A stretch of DNA of 64,000 nt, taken from Manduca sexta. Its lineage: Eukaryota; Arthropoda; Insecta; Lepidoptera; Sphingidae. The stretch is taken from the NCBI RefSeq assembly GCF_014839805.1, contig NC_051129.1, positions 11,846,920-11,910,919 on the forward strand, given 5' to 3'. Position numbers and translations under genes: made by a program. Below, one piece after another: positions 36,415 through 47,885 of this stretch. The notes under the pieces are model-generated. The model searched no databases, had not been told where the DNA came from, and was given only the letters and a program-made list of their open reading frames with translations. The first letter of the stretch is position 1, and every line of letters begins with the position of its first letter.

Positions 36415-39400
36415 TGTTACGACAACGCCTCGGAAGACGGGGCATCTTGATTCAAATGTCGAATAGTAACTTTTTAAATTCCAGGACATGCCTAAGGAAC
36501 TTGCCCTGCGGTCTAAAGTTCTTGTAATTGTAAGAAATGAATAAGAGATGGCGCTGCAATTTAGTATTTGTAGTTATATTATTTTTTTTAATTCGGTTTT
36601 TATGTATAGAGCGAATTCTAACGATGCAGCCGGTTGCACAATTGTACTATTTGCTAAAATAAATGATTATAATTAATAGGAAGTAAAATTGTGAATGTTG
36701 CCAGAGGTGATTTTAAGCCTGATTTGATTTTAAACGGTAAGCCTGGTTGTTGAATTAAATTCCATTTTTCTTGTGAAGACAACATACATTTTGCAAAATA
36801 TGAAGATGAGTATTTATCGCTCCGTATATTGTGCAATAAGTACTCTAGACAGTGCAATACATTGAGCTAATTTTAATATTCACTTTGTGAATATTTTTTT
36901 ATCCATCTTTTTAAAATTTTAATGTAAAATATGATATTTGGTTCATAACGTAAATGTAAAATTGATAAGACTTTTTAGAGGCATTTATCAAGTAGTGTTT
37001 TTGATTTGAATATGAATATTAGAAACATGAAATACGTAACATAAAGGACTATACTACTAAAGGACAAGTGTAGATATTACCCACAGTATTATGTAAGATC
37101 TAAATTTATGTTAGTACATGAGGAAAGAATTTTAAAGCTCTCGAAAATATTATATATGCGAAAGCGATTTGAATTCTGCGACATCGTATTGTGATCTATT
37201 TAATAATGTAGTTGTAATGTACTTATATTGCGTGGAATGAAAAATGTAACCACCATATTCGGGACATTATAAAATTCGAACCATTGCATAATATTTTAAT
37301 CAGTATTAAGTACTTATAGTCTGTTCAATAAATTTGATAAGTTCGATGTAAGGTAGTTCTGCTAGATTGTTTCGACAATACTGCCATATTATTGTAAGCT
37401 TTAGGTCCTGTTTCACAACTTCTAAGTAAAAGCTTGTATACACAATTCGTCACATGAATGTAAAAGCCAACCAAATACAATAGTCGTACTCAAATCTACA
37501 CTTCCAAATAAAAGGTACTAAAATGAGTACTATTTACATTAGCTGTTTTATACGGAAAATTACTTGAAACTTGTGAAACAAGCCCTAAATATAATAAATT
37601 TAAAATATTGTATTGTAAGACTCCATGGCGATACGCCTGTCGAATATGTAGTGAAAACATGTGTAAAGTTGTGTGATTTCCAAAAAAATATTTTGGATTT
37701 GGATTTAGGGAGATCGTGAATTCTTTTGATTTATTCCTACGGCTCTTACTTATAATGTGAAATAATTGGTATCAGTGGGCTGCGTTATAGTATCTTGTAA
37801 TAATATGATTTTGGGGTAAAAAATGGCATTTATTGAATTCGTTTTTGTCTTCACTTATAACGAAATCGTTTTTAGTTTAGAACATACAGATATTCGAAAA
37901 ATGAGGCAAAAAAAAATTTAATTTAAAAGTCCTTTTCATAATTCTTTTTTCGTTTAATTTTGTCCAAAAAAATGCGCTCCGGCAAAACTTGAGAGTGGTG
38001 AATTTATAATCAGACAGCATAATTTTACTAATTGCAACCACTTGTGACCTCCATATCGTGTTACAAGATTGTAAATTTTGGCCGGTCAGTTATGTGATAT
38101 GAGTATCAAGTGTATTAATTAACTCCAAAGGTTAACAAGAATCATACAACATTAAATATCCCAAAACTCGTAAGTTGAAGATGGGTACAGCAATTGAATT
38201 AAGTACGTAAGTTGATTTTGACACTTTTAGGGCCGGTCCTGAACTTACTCACATTTCATTCTAGAGTTTGCTATCTCACCCGATAGCAAAAGTTATGCTA
38301 ACAGTTACTGCTTTATAAATACCCCGTAACTTTAGTAAATGCACCAGCTGAAGCGTTTTATTTTTGCATTGAATAAAAGTGATTGTGTATTTTTGTTTTA
38401 ACTACACTTCTTTTCAATATTATGAATTACATTAGACATCACGTAAATAAATTTAAAAACACACGCATAATAATAATGATTAATAACTCTATGTTTATCT
38501 TTCGCAATAACGAAACGCACTAATGAATGAATAGATAGCAAAATTTCACGGATAAGGTATTCTTATCTATCTTAGTTTATAGAAACACAAATACCACCAA
38601 AGTAAACATTTCAACTGTTTGTAATCTGTCGGTCAACTGCCTCATATTTGTAATGCATACACGGCACGAGTACGATTACCGCTCCTAGGTCCTTAGTTCG
38701 AATACTGGGTCGGGCATTAAAATTATTTGTGACTGTGTTTTTCCATTTTAAAAATTACTCAGTCGTAGCCCGGAGTCAGGCAGTCGGCGCGGCGGTGTAA
38801 TATTCGGAAAGCACATAAAACCTCTTGTCTTAGTCTTGCGCCTGGTCTCTCTGGTCTGGCTTTCTCTTGGCTGATATCTCTAGAGATGGCCGTCGTGGTA
38901 GAAATTCAGCTAGCAAGGATTCATTCATTCATTAAATCTATCGGTAAGGTATTGAGGCCGACTGTTGACTTTATTTTTGGCCATAGCCAGAGATCGCTTT
39001 AGGTCCGCTGTGGTATACACAGGATCGCGATGTTATATGATAGGTCTGAGAAACCTTGGAAATATATCACTGGTCTTCCTTGGATTTTTACTCTTACAGT
39101 AACGACGTGTTGTATCTTGAATTGAAAACGTTATAGATTTTCGATGTCTCTTTTAAGTTTTCTGAATTGATGAAGAAGAAAGTTTGGCAGTTATGTAAGT
39201 GTAGATTATAAAGTACGCGTAGTACCAAGTCAATAATTAAATGTAATATAGTTGTAAATGAACCTAGCGAGCGACGGCATCTCGCGCAATTGTTTATAAG
39301 TAGTTCCGCCATGATCTGTTCCAAAAGTTTCTTTTCAATATGTTATCAACTAAGACAACTTATTTTGTTTGACCAAAACACATAACACGCCTTTACGTCC

Positions 39401-40176
39401 GATGGGGTATGCAGTATACACATAATCGCTTGTAAATTGCAATGAACACTCACAGGATAGGAAGCGGATGATATCTGTTGCCTAATCTCATAATGGTTAT
39501 TTAGTTAAGGCACTTGCGCACGTGAAGGTTGCATATTATTTTTTTCTTGATTTTCTGTAGATAATATTGCCTAATCGATATAATAACATACATCTATAAT
39601 TTATGTTTATATCTGTAGTTTTTTTTTTTTAAATTGTCCTGTCGCTCAAAAAGGCATATACTGATTATGTTCAGAAGTCATATAAGTGTGCAATGTATAG
39701 TGAGACAATGAAGGTAAACAAGAATAATAGTAGCTATCCTTTCTATTGAATTGAAACTGTTTGGAACGATATTGTAGTTTTGGTAGTTCTATGAAGCGAT
39801 ATCGCGCGTTCGAGATACGTAATATTGTGATAGAGTTGTAGTTTCCGAATCGTCCGTTATTTCTAGATGCGTCTAGTACCTAGCGTAGGTTAGCGCGGTT
39901 TTGTTTTAATCTAGTGTTAGAGGTGCCAGTATTGTTCTATTGTTCAGTTCCTAACGTTTAGTTATAATGTATTTTTTCATTCAAGTGGTCTAGAATATTT
40001 GTGATTTAAAGTTGACATTGTTTTTTGTATGTACTGTATTGTGTACATTTATGATATACTTACAGTATTTGTAAGTAAATACTTTTTAGTATTTTCGTAT
40101 TATGCTCTTTGTATAAATTTACCAGAGCAATAAGTTTGCATTTGTTTAGTTAAGTGATTTAAACATGCAAAATAAA
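36415..40176 (+). other. psq: psq 3' UTR and downstream, with candidate poly(A) signals
   Basis: No coding exon is seen. AATAAA signals in the plus strand at 36658, 37327 and 40171 could end psq transcripts of different length. A SINE-like element with an ATTC tail sits at 38690-38937. The true end is not fixed by the sequence. Confidence 0.5.
38690..38937 (+). repeat. SINE-like element with ATTC tandem tail
   Basis: The segment has a B-box-like TAGTTCGAATACTGG near its 5' end, a GC-richer body with GCCCGGAGTCAGGCAGTCGG and GATGGCCGTCGTGGTAG, and a terminal ATTC tandem run. The internal promoter half and the short tandem tail point to a tRNA-type SINE, 5'-truncated or without a clear A-box. 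Confidence 0.55.
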
Positions 40177-40531
40177 CTGAAAGTAAACAAGTTGTTTTGT
40201 TTTACGTCCATGTTTTAATTGAAACATTCGTTTACATAAAAAAGTCGCTTTATTTGTTATCTACAGTTAGATATAAAATAAATTACATAATAATTTCCAT
40301 GTCTCGGCAGCGGCGTCCGCGGGTACATATTACAATCTTTTCTAATACTTTAATTTCACGAGTACAAATAGATTACACAAAGTTACATTGCACAATACAA
40401 CTCTAATTTTTATTTTCATCAAAAAGTCCCCCAAAAGTTGAGCACTTGTAAGCAATTTTATTTACGTGAAAGAAGCTATAAGATCTACAGATATGACTAC
40501 TTGACCGCAGGTGGAGCGTCAGAGTCGTGCA

Positions 40532-40670
40532 GCGCCACCTGTGACCACGTAGTACACATTGCTTGTTCTCCTCGCTCGACAGATGGCGCTGTTACACGTC
40601 ACATTACAAGAGCCGTAACAGAGACACCCAGCGGCGATCACATATAAATACTAAATACAACAGATGGCAC
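40532..40670. promoter_or_regulatory. Cluster of three AGRKGGC-type (CTCF-core-like) motifs
   Basis: AGGTGGCGC lies on the minus strand at 40532-40540, AGATGGCGC on the plus strand at 40581-40589 and AGATGGCAC on the plus strand at 40662-40670. All fit the CTCF core AGRKGGCRS. They sit between the convergent ends of psq and fz2. Binding is not shown. Confidence 0.35.
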
Positions 40671-40994
40671 TATTTACAATATTCATGGCATAATCCATAG
40701 TCAGATTCTATGCTCTATAAGTGGTAAATTAGTCAATATTTCGAAAAAGCGGAGTTTAATAACGTTGTACTTCGCTCAGAGGGAATATTCACCAATTTGT
40801 AGGGTCAATATTTACAAAGAGATCACTTAGAGTATGTATACATTTGTTAAGTTTTACAATTAAGTTACAATAGTTCGATAAACTATAGATTTTAGGAAAA
40901 ATATACGCAAAAACTTTTTTGGCAAGAAAACAAGTCCAAATATAAGTCTGGAAATAAGTTACTTTCCGTTAACAGGAATAAGAATCATGCATGT

Positions 40995-41190
40995 CGATAA
41001 ATTGTGGTAGTTTCAGTAAATTTTATAAAAATGAAAAAATGGCAGTGTCGTGAGGTAATCGTTTGTGGTGTGAATGATAACACATTTTATCGACATCAAT
41101 GTGAAACATACGGTATTTATGCTACTTATCTGTGCGTATATCGATACTTATGGGCATTATCGATTAATTCCATGTTAGTTTGAATCGATA
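40995..41190. promoter_or_regulatory. Cluster of CGATA motifs with one full TATCGATA
   Basis: CGATA, on either strand, occurs at 40995, 41088, 41139-41146 (the palindromic DRE TATCGATA), 41158 and 41186. This gives six half-sites in under 200 bp. In Drosophila such clusters are bound by DREF and BEAF-32. Here the position is between convergent genes or within the fz2 3' UTR. Confidence 0.35.
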
Positions 41191-41601
41191 TTGTTTAGAT
41201 TGATTAACTCAATGTTTTGATCGGACAAATAGTTCTTGTTGTTAATCGCTTCTTCTATAATATAATCGTAGAAGTAACGTCACACTTTCTGGTTTCCGCA
41301 GTAACTATCGACCTAGTTGCCTATCCAATGTGAATAAAGCCAAGTCTCAGCCGCTCGTCATCGGGCAGTATAAAATCCTACGAACAATAGTTTCATCGAC
41401 GGGGCGGTTCGGACGCCACGGCCGCCATTACATTAGTCTTACAAGCTATTTACGTATATCTGCGCGTCACGCGTTCGTTACAACTAGGACTAGACAACGC
41501 GCGACGCCGCCCTCACTACTGCAGCGTCCGACACCGACTCACGCGCGACACTTCTCACATGGCACAACACTCGCGGACACTCGCCGCACTGTTCAACGCG
41601 A

Positions 41602-41778
41602 CTACACCGGCCCGTAGTCCGACAACGGCTGTCCGGAGCGGGCGGAGGGCGCGGAGGCGGCGCAGGGCGCGGACACGGCGGCCGGCGCCGACGCCACCGT
41701 GGGCGCGGGCGGCGGCGCGTGCGGCGCGGCGGGGGCGGCGGGCGCGGCAGGGGCGGCAGGCAGCGCCGCGGGCGCGCG
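41602..41778 (-). CDS. fz2: Possible readthrough extension of frizzled2 (58 codons)
   Basis: Directly after the fz2 TGA, and in the same frame, 58 sense codons continue to TAG at 41604-41602. The translation is Ala/Pro-rich with AAP repeats, then SARSGQPLSDYGPV. The other open frame on this strand is Arg-rich, as expected for a shadow of Ala/Pro coding. The stop is TGA followed by C, the weak context typical of readthrough stops. A substitution error or a polymorphic stop would explain the same picture. GC-rich DNA lacks stops by chance, so the open length alone is weak evidence. Confidence 0.45.
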   Translation of the reverse strand, partial: RAPAALPAAPAAPAAPAAPHAPPPAPTVASAPAAVSAPCAASAPSARSGQPLSDYGPV

Positions 41779-43224
41779 TCACACGCAGCCCTTCACGAGC
41801 GCGCGCTGCGCCGGCGCCTCGCGCCCGCCGCGCCACACGCGCCGCCACGAATCCAGCGTCTTGCCCGACCAGATCCACACGCCCGACGTGATGCCCACCG
41901 CCAGCGCCATGAAGTACTTGAGCATCAGCGCCGAGTACATGGGCCGGTCGCCGCACGCCGGCCCGCACGCCACGCGCCGCATCCACGACTCGTACCCGCC
42001 CGCCTCGTACGCGAGGCACCCGATCAGCACGCCCGCCGGCACCGCGTACAGCACGCTGAACACGCCGATGCGGATCATCAGTTTCTCGAGCTTGTCGGCC
42101 TTGGAGCCGGCGCCGATCCCGCCCTGCCGCTTGATTACCGACCGAATGCGAAACAGCGACACGAACCCGGCGAGCAGGAACGTCGCGCCGAGGGCGAAGT
42201 ACACGATCAGCGGCGCCAACACATATTTCTTGAGGTTCTCAGGGGACGAGTTGCCGACGTAACAGATGCCAGCGACCGGGTCACCGTCGACGGCACCGGC
42301 GAGCAACACGGCCACAGTCTTTGCGGCGGGAATTAGCCAGGCGGCAAGATGATAGTACTGCGCGTGTCCGGCGATTGCCTCGTTGCCCCACTTTAGTCCC
42401 GCAGCAAGGAACCACGCAAACGACAGCACCACCCACCAGATCGATGACGCCATGCCAAAGAAGTAGACCAGGATAAAGACGAGTGTGCAAGCGCTGGGTC
42501 CGTTGGCTGTAGTCTTGAGTAATGCACCATCACAAGCGACTTCGTCGTGGCCGAGTGCCAATCGCGCCAGATAACCGAGTGCCACCATAAAGTAACAAGC
42601 GGAGAGATACACGATAGGCCGCTCAGGATATTTAAACCGCTGCGAGTCTATGAGGAAGGTGGTGAGCGTCATGAGCGTGGAGGCGGCGCAGAGGCCGCTC
42701 CAGAGCGCGACCCACACGGCGGCGAAGTCCTTCTCCTCTCGCGTGAAGAACGCGCCGCGGCACGGCGGAGCGCAACCGGCCACGCCGCCGCTGGTGGCGC
42801 TCGCGTTGTGTAGCGTTCGCACGCTGACCAGGGGGGGTCGACACGCGCATGCGCATTCGCTTTCGCCCGGGCTTGCAGCCGGGCCGCCTTCGCAGTTTTT
42901 TGGATCCTTACAGTTGTTTTTGTGAGGTTTCCTTGGTGGCGGTTTGGGTGGTTCGGGCTCTTGAGCTCTGTCGTTCTCCTCCATGCAGAGGTTCTCGGGG
43001 TCTCCGGAGCGCGGGAGTTTCTCGCAGGCCATACGCTCGGGCCACTGGAAGCCGTACTTCTGCATGAGCGGCGCGCAGCCGGCGCGCGCCCGCTCGCAAA
43101 CGCTGCGGCACGCCGGCAGCGGCTTCGTGTAGTCCTCGATGCAGATTGGCGTGTACACCGAGCACAGGAAGAACTTCAGATCCGCTGAACATTTTATTTC
43201 AACGAGGGGCCAATATTGGTGAAC
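41779..43224 (-). CDS. fz2: fz2 coding exon 2 (rest of CRD, 7TM, C-tail)
   Basis: The exon follows the acceptor TTTCCAG, enters in phase 0 with [20 protein letters not shown], and carries the remaining eight CRD cysteines, all seven membrane segments and KTLDSW. It ends at TGA 41781-41779 after ALVKGCV. The encoded tail after KTLDSW is only 21 residues, clearly shorter than the tail of Drosophila Fz2, unless the in-frame extension is used. Confidence 0.95.
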   Translation of the reverse strand, partial: VHQYWPLVEIKCSADLKFFLCSVYTPICIEDYTKPLPACRSVCERARAGCAPLMQKYGFQWPERMACEKLPRSGDPENLCMEENDRAQEPEPPKPPPRKPHKNNCKDPKNCEGGPAASPGESECACACRPPLVSVRTLHNASATSGGVAGCAPPCRGAFFTREEKDFAAVWVALWSGLCAASTLMTLTTFLIDSQRFKYPERPIVYLSACYFMVALGYLARLALGHDEVACDGALLKTTANGPSACTLVFILVYFFGMASSIWWVVLSFAWFLAAGLKWGNEAIAGHAQYYHLAAWLIPAAKTVAVLLAGAVDGDPVAGICYVGNSSPENLKKYVLAPLIVYFALGATFLLAGFVSLFRIRSVIKRQGGIGAGSKADKLEKLMIRIGVFSVLYAVPAGVLIGCLAYEAGGYESWMRRVACGPACGDRPMYSALMLKYFMALAVGITSGVWIWSGKTLDSWRRVWRGGREAPAQRALVKGCV

Positions 43225-43689
43225 CTGGAAAGTAAGATAAATTTTCGTTTATTATATTGCCGCAAAATAAGAACTTATATTTTATGTTAGATTATGCTTA
43301 AAGTTTAGCCCTGGTGGCCCTGGAATAGGCAAGTCGCAGAGTTACGATTACCGCTCAGTGCTCACCATCAGTTGAGTTGGAGCTCTCAGCTCTGTTTACA
43401 AGACCGTAATCACTTGCCATCAATGGACTTAACTGCTATTAATGATCTAAATCTAAATAGAATGATGACGAACAGTATCCCTATAATACGCCTAGTCTAT
43501 TCGTTTTGTCTGACAACGTACCTCAAGGCCGGCCTCCTCCTGCGTGTCATGGTCGAGCGCGTTGGGGAAGGATGTGAGGTTGTAGCCGATGCCGCGGCAC
43601 ATGGGGATGCTGATCTCCTGGCAGCGCGGCTGCAGCGCCGCCGCACACGCCAGCACGCCCAGCGCCAACACCTGCCGCACGAGCCGCAT
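41779..43689 (-). CDS. fz2: frizzled2: seven-pass Wnt receptor, two coding exons
   Basis: Joining the minus-strand exons 43522..43689 and 41779..43224 gives 537 residues. A signal peptide (about 1-19) precedes the cysteine-rich Wnt-binding domain with its full set of ten cysteines (23, 31, 68, 77, 84, 95, 99, 106, 123, 136) and an N-glycosylation site at N37. A Pro/Lys-rich linker leads to seven membrane segments. The Dishevelled-binding motif KTLDSW is at 511-516. The closest match is Drosophila Frizzled2 ([38 protein letters not shown]). At the plasma membrane it receives Wingless/Wnt signals. The start ATG at 43689 gives the signal peptide directly; an upstream acceptor near 43715 suggests a separate 5' UTR exon. 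psq lies downstream, convergent. The stop is TGA-C with an open extension. Confidence 0.95.
43522..43689 (-). CDS. fz2: fz2 coding exon 1 (signal peptide, start of CRD)
   Basis: The 56 codons run from [19 protein letters not shown] to ..[10 protein letters not shown], with donor GAG|GTACGT in phase 0. It includes the first two CRD cysteines and [13 protein letters not shown], the Frizzled signature. Confidence 0.93.
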
Positions 43690-44177
43690 CGTGCCAGGAA
43701 TGATTACGCAGATAACTGCATCTGTACACAATACAAAGTTCTACATTAACATTGAACAATTATGTTGCTAGATCAAAATTTAAAACAAACTTCATTCAAG
43801 AAAATACCGGTTGTGTACAATAAAAACAAAGTTACGGCCGCAGTAAGGTCAAAAAGCTAATTGCATCTTTAAGTAACCAATTTCATAGTCTTGATTCAAT
43901 CAACAGGTGGTCACTTTTCTCATCTAAGTGATTCTCATTTCTGCCTATCCTTCTAAGCGCAAGCGTGACGTACGTGGGCGTGTGTTGCCATCGTTCACGA
44001 CAACGCATGTTATCATTCGGTTTATCGCTGGACAATCTGTTCGGTTATCACCGATACAGGACCAGATTACACCTGAATAGAACGTGGAATTCAGTTTATA
44101 GCAACCACGTGTTACACGATAAACATATCATTCAATAATTAGATGCGAGTTAATTTATGGTTTAGGATACTGGACAA

Positions 44178-44330
44178 TCGATATGTTTTGTATTCGACCG
44201 GATAGCGATCGTACTTTGGTTATAACCTGCCAGTGTTCCGCCGAATTGCGTTTCGGGGTCAGTTTGGGTTTTTGTTACCGCTCCCCTTGTGGAATAGATA
44301 GTAACTAGGTTGTATTTTCGTAAAAATGTT
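44178..44330 (+). repeat. Family A repeat, strongly decayed plus copy
   Basis: The blocks TGTTTTGTATTCGACCGGATA, GCGATCGTAC, AACCTGCCAGTG and CGTTTCGGGGTCAG correspond in order to the family A core but with many changes, so this is the oldest copy in the window. Confidence 0.5.
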
Positions 44331-45921
44331 TAACGGTAATAATGCGTCACTATAATAGTTGTTATCTTGTTGTCTGCTTAAATTTTATTGTTATTGTTGT
44401 CATTTATTTTGTTTTTATTAGAAGGGATACACCAATTACAATAATTTAGTTATTAATAACATATAACTACAGGAAAATATTAAACAAATCAATAATGTAC
44501 TTAATTTACATGAAATATACGGTATCATGAGTTAATTTCACCATAGTGCAAATATTCATATTGGATCACGTTCCAACCAGCCGGAAAAACGTCAAACGTC
44601 AACATCATAAGTATTATTAAGCTTAGACTTAGATAATATTGTTAAATGTAAGTTTTGACCAAGCGCTGCACACTTTTATGAAATATGTGAAAAAATATAT
44701 ATGCAACTATGGGTAAATTCATAGTAATACGAACTCTACAGCTAATATATAAAATCCAAAATAATATTGCATATAATACCTGTGCCGTCCTACACTAAAC
44801 GTCTTATTAGATAAGTCTGCAACAAGTCGTGCCATAACTTAGTAAGAAGAGCCGAGTTTGAACCCCGGCTAATGTCTCATTTAGTGGGTCTAGCGTCCCT
44901 CCGGGATTCCTGGGACACGTTAAGCCGACCCGGACATTACCTAATGGTTACTGTCGTTGGCTGAGAGTTTGTGGAGTAGAAACCGTGCCAAAATATTATT
45001 CAAATAGATATCAGAGTAGTCATGTTGTGGACAATGTGTACAGTATGTATGGGTGGCTCGGGGCGGTAGAATTGTGTAAGAAAATGGCAGTTTTGCATAT
45101 GTGCATTGTAGAGCCGGTGATATTCTCAATGGGGACATCGGGATTCCTTTTTAATGCTAATCCGTATTTAAAATAGTTATAATATTTGAGCATCATCAGT
45201 ATACGAAACTAGCGTCCTAAAAAACTGTAAAAATATATTTCTTATATAACAAAATAATTTCTAACCAAAGTATTTATTTGCTCAGTGTTAATAATACCAC
45301 TATAATACCTCCCACGAACAAACTTTAAAAAAATCAACATTCCGTTTTATGCATGTAAATATTACTTTTTACGTAAACAACCTGATTCTCGAATGACTAA
45401 AAACAAACAAATTATGCGATAGTAAAATGTTTAAATTCGTAAACGATCGCTATCAAATAAAAACTACAAGTGAACTATGTAGCTATGAGCAACATACACG
45501 TACAATGAAGTTATTGCACATGTTGTATAAATACATTATTAATGAATTAATGGTTTTAATCTAATTTTAAAATTTTACTGCGATAAAGAAGTAAGCAAGT
45601 AGCTAGAAGGTAGAATAAAATTCTAAGGTGGAAATAAGTTTTCTATTGAAATTTAAAAGTCAACATAGGGATTTATTAATAAAATTTGATTCACTTTTAA
45701 AGTTTTTCTAGGACTTTATATTGGTACTAGTGATCTACCATGATGGCCAATGCGTACATTGTGCGTTTTGGAACTTTGTTTCAGCTATCAGAATAGCTAC
45801 GCTGTACGGGCCATGCGCCGCCGAATTAGTTTAGATTAAGTTAAACACGTAGTTTTATTTATTTTGTAACATGTGCCCCGGTAAATATAGACCGGTGATT
45901 AGAACAACCGGTGCCGCGAAC

Positions 45922-45930
45922 AGAGGGCGC
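45922..45930 (+). promoter_or_regulatory. AGAGGGCGC CTCF-core-like site
   Basis: The nonamer fits AGRKGGCRS exactly and stands upstream of fz2. A single short motif; binding not shown. Confidence 0.2.
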
Positions 45931-47634
45931 GTGTTTTTTACCTTTTCTATGGTGCCTAATGCGTTCCTGTCTTTCGGAGACTGACGAACTAAAAAAAGGA
46001 TTGTTTTTAAAACATATTTTAAATATTTTACACAATCTATTTATAGTTTAGCTGTATTATTAATATTTTAGAAATATAAAATTTATTACAAAATATTAAA
46101 CTTCAATTATTTCATACGGAGTAATTTCATAATATAGAGAAATAAACATGATGGCCTTCTATAAGCAATGAGCCGTCAATAAAAACTAGGGGGCCGTGAG
46201 GTCATTCCCATTGATGACGTTTCTGAGATACGCAATATAATTCTTGACCCTTACTTTAATGGGTTCAGAATTATGTATTTGACTTTAAAGGACCCGCTTG
46301 TCTCGTCTTCCTATACGTGGTCTATGCGCGGCAGCGACGCTGGGTGGCGTCGCGAGAGTCGACGCGCATCCGAATCCCAGTTAATGTGCTTTTAACGACA
46401 CACGATATCGACACGTGGCCCGCTCACGAACACGCGCCGCGCTACGCCGGCGCGGTCGGCTGCAGGCCCCCCAAATATTTCACTAATGTGCACTGATATG
46501 CGTGTTATCGTTTAATACACGATTGTGATTTCATTATTTGTTATCTAGTTGGTTCGTTGACTAGGATAGCAGCTTTTGTGAATTTTGGTAAATTTCTTTA
46601 ATGTCCTGTGCATTATTACTAATATTATAAACGTAAGGGTTTGTTGTTTATCCTTTTACGTTGCAACGAATCGACATATCTCTTTAATATAGAAATTGTT
46701 TAATTGTCCCTGCTAGTATCTAATAGGCTTTTATACCAGATCAAATTATTCCGGAAATGCATGACTAATAATAAATAATGATTAATACCAACATAATAAA
46801 AATTCCATACACAATCAACGGTAATGAAGCCTCACAAAATCCACTAACAAGCGTAGTTAACCGATAACCGCTAAGTACGTACCTGCAGTGCAGAGGGATT
46901 TGGTAATGGTTAAAATTAAATTAGGCGTGAGCCGATACTCTGCGGTTACGAGCCGATGCAGCGCGTGTGCTGCACACGATATTAGCTTTTATTAATCGCA
47001 TTATGGGGAAAAATGTAACTAAATCTGTTTCATCTGAAATATAAACCGACTGAAGTCTCACTGTCAGTTTCTGAAAATCAAGGAGTTGAGTTCTGCAGTT
47101 GCTATTCACGCAACCAATAAAATAATCGGAAACCAAACGTATGGTAACATTAGTCTAATTAGTGATTGTTCTAATCCGTAGCCTCTTTCGCTAAAGTGCT
47201 GAATATGGTAATCTGGTCAACTTGCTTGTATTTGTTTCAGGGGATGATTACATCAGGAAAATTGATGGTAATAATTAGCTTTCAATCTATTATAAAGTAA
47301 CGCAAGTTATTAATCAGATATCCAACATTGCATGGACGATACATTATAATTTAATCAAAAAAGGACTATTTCTAACACGGAAAGGTACGTACATAGAGTG
47401 TACATGCTCGGTCGCCGTAATTATGCAAGCATGCTTAATTGCTTCACGGTTCAGTTAAAGCATCCAATAATGCGGGAAGCACCATGTGAGCCAGGCTATT
47501 CTACAGCTCAGTGGTGCGCGCACTGACGATGAACCTCCACCTATGAGAAACTACAAAATTCTTAATACTGACGTGAATCAAGCTTAGGCTTAGGTTCTTT
47601 AGGGACTTTGCAAACAAATTCCTTAGATAAGGTT

Positions 47635-47885
47635 TTTTTTATAGATATACGTCAAAGTGACTCCACTGCACTTGACGGTAAGTGGAGTGGGTCCAATAGA
47701 ATGTCGACTGGCGAGAGATGATTACCCCTCGGAAGTCGACACAATTATGCCGGCCTGTTGGAACCGGATATACGCAGGCTGATCCCGGAACGCGACTCAC
47801 GAGGGCCACTATGGCGGGTTTTAACACCTTATGTATGGTAGTCGCTATCTGGGCGGATATAAAAATATATCCACCAGCATAGGAA
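47635..47885 (-). repeat. Family A repeat, minus copy in right arm
   Basis: Allelic counterpart of the copy at 16630-16880, with the same boundaries in reverse. It differs by a few substitutions, for example GACGGTAAGTGGAG here against a CAAGTGCAGTGGAG arrangement there. Confidence 0.8.

Larger units (their letters stand above)
43690..46446 (-). other. fz2 upstream region, no coding exon seen
   Basis: AT-rich DNA with one decayed family A copy at 44178-44330. A CG-rich patch at 46310-46460, touching the right repeat arm, is a candidate fz2 promoter or 5' UTR exon, judged by composition only. Confidence 0.4.

Noticed and set aside
41555..42336. Long Arg/Ala-rich open frames on both strands over the fz2 C-terminal region
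   Set aside because: Shadows of the GC-rich fz2 coding sequence; the seven-membrane-segment frame is clearly the real one.
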